A stretch of 64,000 bases of DNA from Gari tellinella (GCA_922989275.2 OV277857.1:116178231-116242230), one strand, 5' to 3'; positions 23,050-35,081 are shown, counted from the first letter of the stretch. Notes: a model not told the origin generated them from the sequence alone. Numbers and translations: made by a program.

Positions 23050-23860
23050 TAAAACAATGGATAATACGTTATCCTTTTCCGATTAAACGCAAACGAAACG
23101 GAAACGAATTGCAACAAAAGAAAAGGACAACTTTTTGACAATTCTGACTATTCATTTTAATCTGAGTGAAATACGGTTTGGAGCCTGGTCATACAGTGGT
23201 AAATACGCTATTCCTACCCATTTACGCGTTAATCTATGCGTAAGAAACGCATAGTGAACGGTTAACGAACGCTTAACGCCTAACGATCTTAACCCGTTTA
23301 AACGCGTTAAAAAACGATTATACCAGAGATGTTGCGATTGGTGCTTCAGTTATCCGTTTCACGCGGAGATTTCGGATCTTATCGACAGGCACTGACCACC
23401 CGCCTGTAACCAATCAATTAGAACAAGCTTTGATTACCCGCCTATATATGCCGCTCAGATATCAGGGGATTAACAGTGTATTGCCAATTAAAGATAGCAA
23501 TATTATCGGCGATACCACCTAATGTTCTGTAATACACATGTCATAAAGCTGGATGTGTAAACCGCTGAAGCTAAGGGGTCCGTCGGCTAAGTGATGACCC
23601 TTTCATCCGGGCTATTTTAAACGCGCAAATAAACGCGTAAAGAAACGGCTAGGAAAGGTGTTTAACGAAACGGATAATAAATGCATAGTGAACGGTTAAC
23701 CAATGCGTAAGAAACGCGTAGAGTGTGTAGGAATAGCGTATTTACCACTGTACGTTGGGAAACCCGACGTCTGCTCTGGCTCCAAACTGTTTGCACTAGT
23801 AATTACAGTTTTTATTTTGTAATGGTATTTACCAGAACAGACGCTGGGTAACACGGTTTG
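23050..23860. mobile_element. MITE family E relic, split by a later insertion
   Basis: Family E blocks flank the element 23194-23750: CGTTATCCTTTTCCGATTAA and AAACGCAAACG on the left, with the core half GGTTTGGAGCCTGGTCATA. On the right the core resumes as CGTTGGGAAACCCGACGTC... GCTCCAAACTGTTTGC. So the insertion fell inside the core palindrome. Confidence 0.7.
23194..23750. mobile_element. TA-flanked element with 24-bp perfect inverted repeats
   Basis: The ends are CAGTGGTAAATACGCTATTC and its perfect inverse over about 24 bp, with TA outside both. 557 bp, no ORF. Subterminal AACGCG/TTAACG motifs recur, and GCATAGTGAACGGTTAAC occurs in direct orientation near both ends. The interior has CCAAT (23410) about 30 bp before TATATA (23443), with an inverted CCAAT (ATTGG, 23337) upstream. 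A TIR-like fragment is at about 36411. Tc1/mariner-type by its ends and TA. Confidence 0.82.
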
Positions 23861-24869
23861 CATAATACGTTATTGTGTTAGCACAAACGCTTTAAATGTG
23901 AGAGAATGTCGACACTAGTTTCTATGGAAACTCGCAATATAAGTTCATTTTATTTCATTTTTCCCAGAAAAAGAATTCGGTGAAAACAGTAAAATTTGAT
24001 ATTGCCTTTATTTCGTTATAGTACTCATTGTTTAAAGTCTTTATGATTTTATACATTGTTGTCTGTAATTTTTTTTAATTTTGACTTCGTCTTATATTTT
24101 ACAAAAAGTGAACAGCTTGATGTTTACAACTTTGTGAAGATAGTTTTTAAATATTTTGCATGATACGGGCGAATTATTGGTAATAACTATTGTAACAGTA
24201 TGGATCTTTATAAGGCGACATATAGCTTTTAGTATTTTAACCCCTTCACTGCCTTTCCCAGAGAACAATGGTTAATTCCGAACAGTTCGAATCCCTGATC
24301 AGGATATAAACTGTTTGACACTCATTACAATATTTCTTTCTCAAAATACTTAAATTGTAAATTTGATAAAAAAAAAAAAAGGAGACGACACTTTTTTAAT
24401 GTTATAGCAGCTAATGGGGTAAGCAAACAGCATGCTTTAACTGCTTATTGTTCATTCTGAAAACAGTCTGTAGGGATTTCTTCCAGACGTTCGTATTGTA
24501 CTTTGGGGCGACTTGTTTTCTCTTCCCGCATTAAGACGCAGAAGCAATACAATAAAGTACAGAAATATAGGTGTTTTAAACGTTGAATGCTTTATTATAA
24601 TCTGAGTGCAGAGAGTTCGTATTTAGGTCGACTACATATATACTCGGCCTCTGGTCTAGATTAAATTTTTTGCATTGCAAATAACCTGTTCAGATCAAAA
24701 GTACTTTATCCTTTCGCTACAAGCTCTAAAACTCACATTTACTCGGCGTCTGCGCAGGAACCAAAATGTTTGACACTCATTTTAATGTTCGCGTAAAGCT
24801 CCATAAAGTTGACGACAAATTAAGCTCACGATATTATGTCAATGACTGTGTTAGACGGGTTTTTTACGT
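23861..24869. other. Gene-free; eroded family A copies
   Basis: An eroded family A copy lies at about 24238-24415 (TTAACCCCTTCACTGCC, CCCTGATCAGGATATAAAC). Core scraps lie at about 24640-24790. No coding sequence. Confidence 0.45.
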
Positions 24870-25125
24870 CTAAACCCTTATATGAACAAATTATTCGGGA
24901 GATGTTTACCCCGTCACCGTTCCATTGTCGTCTGCTTCAATTTTGTTGTCTGCAATATCGTTCAAATTTGAAGAAAAAAATAAGGCAGTTTGACTAAAAA
25001 GAAAATTCAAAAACGAGTGTCAAACAGTTTGGATCCTGATCAGACGCCGCGTGACGCGGCGTCTGATCAGGATCTAAACTGTTTGCAAACGCGCTTTTAA
25101 GCGACATTGAGAGTGAGAGGGTTAA
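24870..25125 (+). mobile_element. MITE family A (full copy, best core)
   Basis: The core at 25021-25085 is 65 bp: two 32-bp arms around a single G with one mismatch (GATCT versus GATCC). Flanks: left CCGTTCCATTGTCGTCTGC, right GCAAACGCGCTTTTAAGCG, then GAGAGTGAGAGGGTTAA. The left end is slightly eroded. Confidence 0.85.
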
Positions 25126-25689
25126 TGAAATCGAACGGTTTAAGAAAGAATAACGTTTCATCCACTGTATATCCGTTGGGATGCGTTCTATATCAATTTA
25201 AAATGTAGAACATCACGATACAGAGACAAGACGAAGCTGCAAATCGTTTTCCCCATTGTATGTTTTATATATAGCAATGTACTTAACTCGATATAAGAGC
25301 ATGGAATTGCACTATCGTGTGGAATAATAGATTTGTTTTGGAAAGTTGAATTGATAACTAATGTAATTTTAAACATCAAGGGACAGAGCTGCTTTTATTT
25401 TATAAGTATGTAAAATGGTAAAAACTTGCGGATTTATCTGTTAGGTATTGATAATTAAAATTTTAAATATTCAGAATTTAGTTTGCTTTTTGTTTGAAAA
25501 TAATACAAACTAACCCCCAGATACCCAAGATAAGCTACATTTATTTTAAAGAAATATTAATTGTATCAAATGACAGATTTTCAAAAGTTTATACTTTATA
25601 ATTCAAATTTATGACTTTGTGTACAAATAAAACCTTTTTTTTACAGAAATGTATGATTCTATATGATTTGGGTCATTTTTTCTTTTTAA
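25126..25689. other. No recognisable feature
   Basis: AT-rich and gene-free, with no repeat that I recognise. Confidence 0.4.
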
Positions 25690-25931
25690 AGTGCCCTAGA
25701 CATTAGGCTTTAAAGCGCGTTTGCAAACAGTTTGGGTCCTAATCAGACGCCGCTTAACGCGGCGTCTGATCAGGACCCAAACTGTTTGACACTCATATCG
25801 ATATTTATTAAGTCATACAACCTTTAATCTAACTTTGAAACGTGTCTTGCAGACAACAATAATGAAGCAGACGACAATAAAGCTGTGAATGGGTAAAACT
25901 CTCCCGAATAAATAGATCATGAAAGGGTTAA
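25690..25931 (-). mobile_element. MITE family A (full copy, reversed)
   Basis: The core at 25724-25788 (65 bp) has a GGGTCC/GGACCC pair where other copies have GGATCC, so the palindrome is kept. To its right is the reversed CAGACGACAATAAAGC block and the end ATCATGAAAGGGTTAA. Confidence 0.83.
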
Positions 25932-25965
25932 ATACAGTCAAGCTTGAGTTGAGTGTCACTTAACC

Positions 25966-26168
25966 ATTTCACTGTCAATGGTGCCACAAGACGCGTTTTA
26001 AAACAACCTGGATCCTGATAACATGTTTGACACATGTTTGACACTCGTTTCTAAATTATGTCGTTCAAACTGCCTTAAATCTAACTTTGAAATAATATTG
26101 CAAGCAGACGACAATATGGCGGTGAAGAGGTAAAACGCTCACACTACTGTTGACAAAGAAAGTGTTAA
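25966..26168 (-). mobile_element. MITE family A relic
   Basis: Ends TTAACCATTTCACTG and AAGAAAGTGTTAA, with the reversed block CAGACGACAATATGGCGGTG. The core is reduced to GGATCCTGATAAC plus a duplicated ATGTTTGACAC. Confidence 0.65.
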
Positions 26169-26504
26169 ACCAAACACAATGTCAACCGTTAACCCATTAA
26201 ACGCTTATGACTAATGTTTATTCATCATTTACAAACAGTGTATATATGTGGAGTACACTTGTCCGATGTTAAACGATGGTCAAACGGCTCCTACAGGGGC
26301 CCTCTGACCAGGAGCTGCACTGTTCTTCAGTTTTCAATATATTGCAAAAAACTCTTAATGGTATACAAATTATTTAGATTCAATTAGAAGCTGAGTTTCC
26401 TCTTGAAGTTTGATACCTTCCGAACGTCAACGACTGACAATACGAAGAACACACACCCGCATATACAAACGCACATTACAACTGAGGCTATTTTCCGTAT
26501 AAAA

Positions 26505-26653
26505 GACAGGGGACAGCTTAAAGCAAGATGACAGTAAAACAGAAAGCTCTATAAAGGAGCTTTCTGTTTTACCGTCACATTGCTTTAAGCAGACATCTAT
26601 CGTAAACATCTAGTAATCAACACAATTTAGTGGTCGTAATAGAGAGGTTTTAC
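26505..26653. mobile_element. Palindromic MITE, family B (copy 6)
   Basis: The hairpin pairs GATGACAGTAAAACAGAAAG with CTTTCTGTTTTACCGTCACA around CTCTATAAAGGAG. The right end GGTCGTAATAGAGAGGTTTT is intact. The left end is lost or eroded. Confidence 0.75.
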
Positions 26654-27485
26654 AACATATGGTTTTACTGGATATGAAATCCAATTAATCCAGTTTCTTC
26701 ATATATGGCCATTTTATTTTAATATTTAGCCCGGTAGTTCGGCGTTGAGAATAATGATTAATCTTCTGTGTAGCAGATAGAAACTATTTTCTCCAGTTCG
26801 GTATACATTGGTATATATATGTATTGTAAGTACATATGGTGTATATACAGGAGAGGAGAAGTTATTTTACCCAATAAACGCAATTGCGTTTGCTTTTAGT
26901 TTCATTTAAAGGATAAATAATAACAGTGTAAAGTTAAAACTTGAAGTCGCTCTAAAAAGACAAACATCGATCCCAAACATTTATTCTTCTTATTCTCGTA
27001 TCCTTCCACAAAGAGGTATATGGTGTTTATAGGGCATGTCACTGCTTAAAGCAGAACAACTATAGAGCATGAGGCGATTTCTGCATTACTGTTATCATGC
27101 ATTAATATGTCGTCTCTCTTAAACGACAGCAAACCGAACGTCTTTTGATTGGCTTATAAACATCCTCAAGTCTTAAACCTCTCTATACCGAAAATTATGT
27201 TCGGTCCAGTAGGTCTCGATTTTAGAGGTTCCACGGTATAACTTCTATGTACTTAAAATATAATGCATTCACACCAACGCACACAATATAAGCCCTTACT
27301 GTGTGCATTTAGCTTTGATGTAGCGTTGAGTATTAAGTTTCCACGCTGGTTTAAATGCAGTGTATTGTAAATATAATGTATAAAGTGAAAACATAATACC
27401 TCAGGGTATGCCGCACAAAATTGCATGGCACTCCGACAGCATCAAACATTAAACACAACAATACACAAATTTGCAATGTAACCCT
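26654..27485. other. Gene-free; one eroded family B copy
   Basis: An eroded B-type copy lies at about 27035-27240 (GTCACTGCTTAAAGCAGA, CGATTTTAGAGGTTCCACGG). No gene seen. Confidence 0.4.
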
Positions 27486-27732
27486 TTAACACTTTCATGA
27501 TCAAATTTATCGTGAGACTTTTACCCCTTCACCGTTTCGTTGTCGTCTGCTTCAATATTGTTGTCTGCAATATCGTTTCAAAGTTAGGTTTAAGGCAGTG
27601 TAACTGACGTAATTTCAAAACAAGTGACAAACAGTGTTGATCCTGATCAGACGCCGCGTCACGCGGCGTCTGATCAGGATCAAAACTGTTTGCAAATGTG
27701 CTTTATATCGCCATTGCTAGTGAAAGGGTTAA
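27486..27732 (+). mobile_element. MITE family A (full copy)
   Basis: 247 bp. All blocks are present: TTAACACTTTCATGATCAA, CCCCTTCACCGTTTCGTTGT, two GTCTGC motifs, the core at 27628-27692 (GCCGCGTnACGCGGC), and the end GCTAGTGAAAGGGTTAA. Confidence 0.85.
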
Positions 27733-27762
27733 CTGACAAGGCCGACAACACCGACATATGAA

Positions 27763-27822
27763 AAACAGTTAGGATCCTGATCAGACGCCGCTCAACGCGG
27801 TATATTGTCAGGATCCAAAACA
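27763..27822. repeat. Palindromic core, A type, right arm damaged
   Basis: AACAGTTAGGATCCTGATCA, then GACGCCGCTCAACGCGG, then a right arm interrupted by TATATT. It starts only 31 bp after the preceding family A copy and ends before a further AGCGAAAGGGT block at about 27935, so it is probably a second adjacent family A insertion. Confidence 0.65.
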
Positions 27823-28959
27823 TATATAAAAATCCAAATTTTATAAATAAGAGCAGACGAAAAAGTAAAACAGACGATATCACAGTTGTGGCTGGACTAG
27901 GCGGGTTATTACGTCATGATGACAGCGAAAGGGTGAATTGCAAACGGACGGAACACATGAGAAACCAGCTTTATACTGGAAACTAGTGTGTGTGCAATGA
28001 TGCCTCTGGTCAGAGTTTGCCCTGTTTTGTTTTTAGTTACATATGATTTTTTTTTAAAACACACATTTTCGAATTTCGTTCATAAATTAAACTTTCATTA
28101 TATACGTCCGTCATCAGACGGGACGTGTTATGTTATTGCACTGGCCGTCCGTCCGCCTGCCTGCCTGTCCATGAACATTTTTATTTGTCCTTTCTGTAAC
28201 TCAAACAAATGAAGTATAACCCTTTTCAAATAAGGTCAGATTATACATGGCCAAACTGTGTCGATCAAGTTCGATAACTAACAAGATTGATCCAGGCAGT
28301 CTAGATTTATGTCCCTTTTATTGCCGAATCTGGGCATTGTGGCAACACCGTTTTGATAAAGTGTTCATTTCCTTTCAGATTTGACATAATAATACTATAT
28401 ATGAAGCGGTTTGAATTAAATTTCGGGGTATTCATACAACTCTGTATTTCCATAAGTAAACCCTTATTTCCTTGTGTGTGCCTTCTTACCTTTATCGGCC
28501 GATTTCATTGAAACTTGCTACACACAAACCATACCACAATTGCTCAAATGTTTGTTTTTCATATTTTAGTAGATTCATGCCCCTTTATTGGTAAAGACGG
28601 GCATTATGTAGCACAATTCAAAATCTTGTTTACATTTTATATTAAGTTGCTTTCAGATTTGTTATTGTGATTCAAAAAGTGACATTTATTACGAGATTTT
28701 CATGCAACCCTTATATTCCTCTTTGTTGTTTGGGTATTATGTTCAAAATACAAGTAAGTTATATTTCTTTAGTTTTAATTTCAGTGAAAATGCATAATAT
28801 AAACACTATTGCTTCATGCATGCCAAATGCCAACTTTGCGTGCATAAAGACTTTCATGCATTTTCAACAAATGCTCTTGATGTTGATACATGTTCTAAAG
28901 ATGACGTACGTATCATGCTCCAGCTTGCGGTGCGGTTGTTCTAAAGTGGAAGTGTCCAT
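27823..28959. other. Gene-free
   Basis: A CGTCCGTCCGCCTGCCTGC pyrimidine-rich stretch lies at about 28146-28170 and two loosely similar blocks (TTTATGTCCCTTTTATTG, TCATGCCCCTTTATTGG) at about 28308 and 28575, suggesting an unnamed interspersed repeat. No coding evidence. Confidence 0.4.
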
Positions 28960-29746
28960 TTAAGGGTGTATCCAACCAAATTCAAAGTATCAAAGTCTTT
29001 TTCTATCTTTGTTTTTTTGGAAAAGCTATTTAAGATGAATGAAAAAATGGGAAAAAAATATATGGTGGTGTCCTTTTTTTTCAGCTACAGCGATTTGAAA
29101 AAGGTATGTCAAATTTGGACTTTTTCTCTCAAATTTTACCCATTCAGAGTACAAGTTTAAGTAAAATCTATTTCAAAACAAAACAAACATGGTCATTTGG
29201 GTTTTCATTATTTATTTCATGTCAATGGTAGTATTTTCACATATAGAAACCAAATTGAGACAAAGCAGGCACTAGGTTTGAAGAATATGGATCCTCGAAT
29301 ATCAAAAATATGCTTTTTATAGGGCATGCTTTTATTAGATTTTTTATTTTATGAAAAAAAAGTAAAAAAGTTTGAAAATGAAATAGTTCTAGTATTAAAC
29401 TTTTTCTTATATTCTACCAAATGAAAGCCAATGCTAAGGCAGTTCAAAATATAAAAAGAAATTGAAAGGTCAGTATAGATAGGAAATAAATAACACGAAA
29501 CCAAATTATCATATTTGTTTTTATTTAAAATGTATTTTATTGAAGCGGGCTGTTTGAAAAGGACAAAATAACAGAAAGTGGGTAGGGTAAATTTTACATG
29601 GCCATGGGGCCAACTGTTGTTCACCAAAATGTACACTTTTTCTATTTTATCATTCATCTTAAATAGCTCTTCAATACAAAACCATCATAACGTGTTTGCA
29701 TATACTTTGAAAATTTCTAAAATTCATGACATTGATACACCCTTAA
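28960..29746. mobile_element. TTAA-flanked nonautonomous element
   Basis: TTAAGGGTGTATC at 28960 and GATACACCCTTAA at 29734-29746 form a perfect terminal inverted repeat with TTAA at both ends. Inside, AAGCTATTTAAGATGAATGA (about 29023) is repeated in inverse near 29650 (TCATTCATCTTAAATAGCTC). 787 bp, no transposase ORF. TTAA flanks are the hallmark of piggyBac-like or Kolobok elements; which one is not shown. Confidence 0.75.
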
Positions 29747-29901
29747 CAGTTTCAGCATAAAGACGGTTAAGTTTCTGGTAAACAACAAACCATGGTATTG
29801 TTGCTGTTTTCGTGCAGTCCCGCAGTCCCGTAGCATCCTTGAGTAAGAATTGGTATTTGTTCTTTTCGACACGGAATGCTTGTGTTTATTATCTTGTTTG
29901 T

Positions 29902-30126
29902 TTAAACATTTCACTGCCAGTGACGACAAAAAGCGCACTTGAAAACAGTTGGGATTCTGATCAGACCCCGCGTGTCAGTATTCAAACTATTTGACGCCGG
30001 TTTTGAATTTACGCCAGTCGTACTGCTTTAAATCCATATTGCAGACAGCAGCAATATTGAAGCAGACGACAATATTGCGGCGAAGGGGCAAAAACCTCAC
30101 TATTAAGTTGGCAATAAAAGGGTTAA
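29902..30126 (-). mobile_element. MITE family A, reversed, core eroded
   Basis: Ends TTTAAACATTTCACTGCCAG and GCAATAAAAGGGTTAA, with the reversed CAGACGACAATATTGCGGCG block. The core is shortened to GGGATTCTGATCAGACCCCG followed by CAAACTATTTGACGCC. Confidence 0.7.
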
Positions 30127-31089
30127 TTTCAGCACGCTATATCTTTAACGTCTACAAAATTTCTCGCCAGCAACAATTCTCAAAATTTCTGCTTTTTGTT
30201 CAACCAGTCGTCCAGTTTTGACCCAGATGAGACACCAAGTATTTTGGCGTCTCATCTTGATCAAAAGTGTTTGCATCTGGCATTATAAAGTTGCCCTTGA
30301 CGTGCCGAGATGTTAGTGCTTGTCATTTATATATTGTTACGAGACAACATGGGTTCATTTCGTGTAAATCAATTAATTATTTATTTATTTATTCCTGATT
30401 TCTTTTAATACAACAGCATACTAAGAAATGGATGATAGTGATACTCATTTCTATATTTTAAAGTCAAAATTTAAGAATTTAAAGCAGTTTAAAATTGATG
30501 ACGTCATGGCTGTAATTGCGTTAAACACGGTATATACACGTAAGATAATTGGTAATAAGGTTGTTTGCATTGTTCATACACTACAATAAAGTCCCTCTGG
30601 TACTATCCCTAAAAATAATCAGTATCGTCTGTGTGCATGGTGGATCTCTGAAAAAAATGGAATGAGTATTATTTAGCACAAAACAACCCCAAATATTTTA
30701 AAATGGATTTGACTTTCTGGAAACTGGGATGGTTCACCTTAGGTTTCAGGGTCGAGTATGTTAACAGACGTTACCATGTTCATATGTTGCAAAGATTTTT
30801 CCTTAATATATTGATATTATAGAAAGCTCAAGACGTTTCAACCGGATTTAATGAATGTTAATAGTTGCTAGGGTACTACCATTCTATGCCGTCATACATC
30901 TCTCATATGACCTTTGCATAAACTCCTATTAAACTATATTGCTAAGGTAGTGTCACTGTTAATTTAGTTTTATGTGTTCAAGGAAGTTACAATTTCAGAT
31001 TAAGTAGAGTCATGCTGAGCTCTATTTTCTAAAACTAGTTGAAATCCATGGGAAAACCGCCAAGGGATCACTAACAGACGGTTTTTGTG
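30127..31089. other. Gene-free; palindromic core scrap
   Basis: A diverged core-like palindrome lies at about 30205-30272 (CCAGATGAGACACCAAGTA / TTGGCGTCTCATCTTG). A family A-like tail (GATGACGTCATGGCTGTAAT) lies near 30497. No gene. Confidence 0.45.
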
Positions 31090-31284
31090 TAACCCTTTCA
31101 TGGTCAAATTTGTCGAGAGTTGTTTACCCCTTCGCCGCCATAGTGTAGTCTGCTTCAATATTGTTGTCTGCAATATCGTTTTAAAAAATTAGATTTTAAG
31201 GCAAGATGGCTGACGAAATTTCGAAACGAGTGTCAAATAGTTTGCAAACGCGCTTTATGACGTCATTGAGATGGAAAGGGTTAA
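31090..31284 (+). mobile_element. MITE family A lacking the core
   Basis: All flanking blocks are present, but where full copies read CAAACAGTTTG...CAAACTGTTTG this copy has only CAAATAGTTTG joined directly to CAAACGCGCTTTATGACGTC. The 65-bp palindrome has collapsed to a single 11-bp repeat. 195 bp. Confidence 0.82.
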
Positions 31285-31714
31285 GCAACACTTTTAACAG
31301 TCTAAAAAGTAAGAAGGATTGAATTTGCTCTCATCTGGGGAGCATCAGTGATGATCTGACAGGCACAATTATAAAACAATTTTAAGAAAGCCAATGATAG
31401 TTCTGACTCAATAGCAGGAAACGTGCTCTGTTGACCATGCTTTATAACGGACAGTTTGTGAACAAAGTCGTCCAAAGGACTATATTTACAGTTAAGTTCG
31501 CCTATGGTATCTACTCAAAATATGGATTATGTTCAAATGTCTATGCATGTGGCGCCATGATGTATCCGTGATGCAGAAAACCGAATTGGTTTGCTTAGTT
31601 AGCAGTTTGCTTTACACGAACATCTTCTTTAAACAGCGGAAACTAAACCCCAACTAGTTGGCTTGATAGAGAGTTCTCATTGTATTTATCAAAAACACGG
31701 TTTCATTTTAATAA

Positions 31715-32470
31715 TATCAACTCTTTACTTTATAACCTGTTTCTATTGTTGAAGATGGTGACCACTTAACCATGTTTTAAAAAACACTGAATGAGCTTTA
31801 AGACTCGGTCTGTTATACTTCCAGCCTGCTTTCTTACTTATATCAACTCTTTATTATGTATCCTGTTTTTATTGTTGAAGAAAGATGGCCACTTTGCCAT
31901 GTTTTAACATACACTGAATGGGCTTTAAGACTCGGTCTGTTATACTTCCAGCCTGTTCTTTTTTACTTATATCAACTCTTTATTATGTATCCTGTTTTTA
32001 TTGTTGAAGAAAGATGGCCACTTTGCCATGTTTTAACAAACACTGAATGAGCTTTAAGACTCGGTCTGTTATACTTCCAGCCTGTTCTTTTTACTTATAT
32101 CAACTCTTTATTATGTATCCTGTTTTTATTGTTGAAGAAAGATGGCCACTTTGCCATGTTTTAACAAACACTGAATGGGCTTTAAGACTCGGTCTGTTAT
32201 ACTTCCAGCCTGCTTTCTTACTTATATCAACTCTTTATTATGTATCCTGTTTTTATTGTTGAAGAAAGATGGCCACTTTGCCATGTTTTAACAAACACTG
32301 AATGGGCTTTAAGACTCGGTCTGTTATACTTCCAGCCTGTTCTTTTTACTTATCTTAACTCTTTAATTTATAAACTGTTTCTATTGTTGAAGATAGAACA
32401 CAACTTAAACCATGTTTTAAGAAATACTGACTGAGCTTTAAGACTCGTTAGCCTATTATACTTCCAGGCT
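31715..32470. repeat. ~127-bp tandem array
   Basis: The marker TATCAACTCTTTA(T/C)T recurs at 31715, 31841, 31970, 32098 and 32225, with a diverged copy at 32351 (spacing 126-129). The middle units are nearly identical; the outer ones are diverged and resemble family C (TGTTTCTATTGTTGAAGAT, CTTCCAGCCTGC). ORFs of 64-71 codons repeating the same peptide come from this array. Confidence 0.9.
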
Positions 32471-32651
32471 ACTTTCAGCTACCATCAGCTAGAATATTAA
32501 AACTATTTATAATAGTATATATTCATAATTGTATAGAGTTGATTCAATTTCTACAATGGATTTGAATGAATTAAAGTAGTAAAAACGTATGTATCTGGAG
32601 TAATAAGTTGATTGACGGATCGTTATGATTATTTGAATGTGCGATCAATTC

Positions 32652-32877
32652 TTAACCCATTTATGCCCACGATCCCATATATGGGACATGGACAAACTGT
32701 GTAGAAGCTGATCAGACGCCGCATTATGCGGCGTCTGATAAGAGTCTACACTGTTTGCTGATAGGAATTTCAATGTAAAAAAAATGAAAAGAAATTTTTG
32801 ACCAAGCATCCTTTTCCAAAAAATGCACTACTCCAATGTATAAACATGGAAGAACCCACTGGGTTTAAATGGGTTAA
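32652..32877. mobile_element. MITE family G with palindromic core
   Basis: Ends TTAACCCATTTATGCCCAC and CTGGGTTTAAATGGGTTAA. Near the left end is a small palindrome, CCCATATATGGG. The core at 32693-32757 keeps GATCAGACGCCGC / GCGGCGTCTGAT but has outer arms GTGTAGA / TCTACAC where family A has GTTTGGA / TCCAAAC. Both arms changed together. Confidence 0.8.
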
Positions 32878-33948
32878 GTATGCGTTCAGTTAAACCAAAG
32901 TAAGTGTTAACCCTTTCATTGCGATTATGACGTCATAACCCATTTAACATATTCACTGCCATAACACCGTCTACTTTTATTTCTAAAGTTCAGAATATTA
33001 AGCAGTTTGACTTCAAAAGCATGCACAAGAGTGTCAAAACAGTTTTGTCTGATATCACAGAGTACTTAGAGCTAATTACCCCTGTGCTGATATGGAACTG
33101 TAATAGAGCATGGCAGCGAAAGGGTTTAACTAATCATTTCCCTTCACTCCAAAACACAGTATTCCGATGAAATACTGACCCGAGGTAAGGTAAGCATTTT
33201 ACGTCAAATAATGTAGAAGCGGATCAAATCAGTGGAATAAAGGAACTCTTCAACCTAAAGAATTTCACCTTTCTAAATAAAGAACACGGTTATTTTTTGT
33301 TTGCAAAAACAGGAAGGTGTAAACATTTCAAACATGTACATTTGCGTAGTTTATAACAATATTGAATTGATTTCTGTAAGTGGCCTTAGGGCTCATTCTA
33401 CTTTACTTTTAGCCAACTTTAAACTATCATCTACTAGGATATTGTAACATTTCCTATGTTGCATATGCATGACTATGTAAAGTGCATATCCCATGGAGGA
33501 ATAAATTAAAGACTTAAAAAGGACGTGTTTATGGAGTAAGTGAATAAATCTACTTCTTTGCAAACAAATCACATTAGTATGTACATTCTGAATAAATCCA
33601 GCTAATGGCAATTACCATTTATGTCAGCACAATGCAAATTTGCGAACATTGCTCCAAGTGTCTAGGTTTATTCCAACAGTGTTTATTTTCAAATGCTTGC
33701 TTCGTTTATTCAAATTTACTTGTAATATATTTAACTATGAATACTGTTCTAATGAGCACATAACACGATTTCGCTCAATAAAATATTCAACCATATACCA
33801 AGTTCACCGCTTCCGGTTTTCTGGAGATGAATATATTGTACAATTTCCTGCATCCACAGCAATGTATACAATGCCTTTGGTTAGGCACATATTTCATATT
33901 TCCAGTTGTCCTGACTCCTTACATTACCTCTGGAAGTCTTGTTATTAC
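32878..33948. other. Gene-free; family A and C relics
   Basis: A family A-like relic lies at about 32910-33130 (TATGACGTCATAACCC, CATGGCAGCGAAAGGGTTTAA). A family C relic lies at about 33370-33510 (TAGCCAACTTTAAACTATCA, CATATGCATGACTATGTAAA). The ORFs of 72 and 109 codons nearby show no domain that I recognise. Confidence 0.45.
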
Positions 33949-34162
33949 TTAACTACTTCACTACCATGACGTCATCAATTTATAACATTGTCGTCTGCTT
34001 TTTTTTCTCAACTTTACTTTTCAATATTTAAAAAGGCAATATTGAAATGAGCGTCAAACAGTTTGAATCCTGATCAGACGCTGCGTAACGCGGCGTCTGA
34101 TCAGGATCCAAATTGTTTGCAAATAAACCTTGCCTTCAAGGTGAGGCAGTGAAGAGGTTTAA
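33949..34162 (+). mobile_element. MITE family A (variant ends)
   Basis: Starts TTAACTACTTCACTACCATG followed by a TGACGTCA motif. The core at 34055-34119 is 65 bp (GCTGCGTAACGCGGC, one mismatch; outer arm GAATCC versus GGATCC). Ends GCAGTGAAGAGGTTTAA. Confidence 0.78.
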
Positions 34163-35081
34163 TTAATAAGTGAAGTAATAAGTTATAATATGAAATAAAC
34201 AGCATATTTATGCTTTTCATTTAAACTTTTACCATTCTTGTCGTTTGATTCGATAATCAGACAGACAGTTTGTCAATTGTTTATTTTATCACCATGATTC
34301 AAGTTACGGTCGCCTATTCTCTGACTAGGTTTTATGAATACTTGAAGTAAACCAATTTGTGTTTTCGTGCCATAGAACTCTTTAAATCGAAACATAATTT
34401 GGACTAACACTGTCCCCTGAGCCATTCAAAAAGCGACACTTTCTAGATGACCTCGTTCTTTTTTTTGGTAATTTGATGGTTTAACATTTCAAACGTTCTT
34501 TTCCTCCCTTTTACAAGCTGCATGTAAATATCCCCACAAGAATTTACTAAACCACCAATAATAACATTAGAAATGAAGATGCGAAGTTTGTTATCTGGAT
34601 TGAGAACACATTTAGACTTCAGATGTGTGCGAGTCTCTCAAAATATTTGACTTACATGTAGCAACATTTAACACAGTTGACAGCAAGATGAAGGATATCT
34701 GTTTCTATATTACTTCAAAGATCAGCTACTCAACACAAATGTATCAATACAGTCAATATTGTACTAGGCCATTGAAGCCTTGTGTCTACAAAAACGGACA
34801 TTCGCAAACAGTGTTGACCCTGATGAGACACAGTTCTATTACGCACTGTTTGCTATTGCATATGGCATGTTCCACTGTATTGAAAAAGACATTGCAGTGT
34901 TCTTCAATCACCAATGTATGTAATGAGATTTTCAAGCATCAAGATAGAAAGCGTTCATTGAAATATCCAGGTTAAGTAAACACTCAGTGAAGAAGTGTTA
35001 AGTTACTGTAAAATACAGGATAGAAATACGTAATGGATAGAAAATACCTTCAGGTGGGTTGCACTATGTTTTATACTGCAT
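34163..35081. other. Gene-free
   Basis: A 116-codon ORF (34625-34975) overlaps an eroded core scrap (CGCAAACAGTGTTGACCCTG at about 34803), so it is unlikely to be a protein. Nothing else recognised. Confidence 0.45.

Noticed and set aside
23410..23450. Promoter of a host gene
   Set aside because: The CCAAT and TATA boxes lie within a transposable element and no ORF follows; reported only as a property of the element.
34625..34975. 116-codon ORF
   Set aside because: Overlaps an eroded MITE core, no domain, no neighbouring splice or promoter signals.
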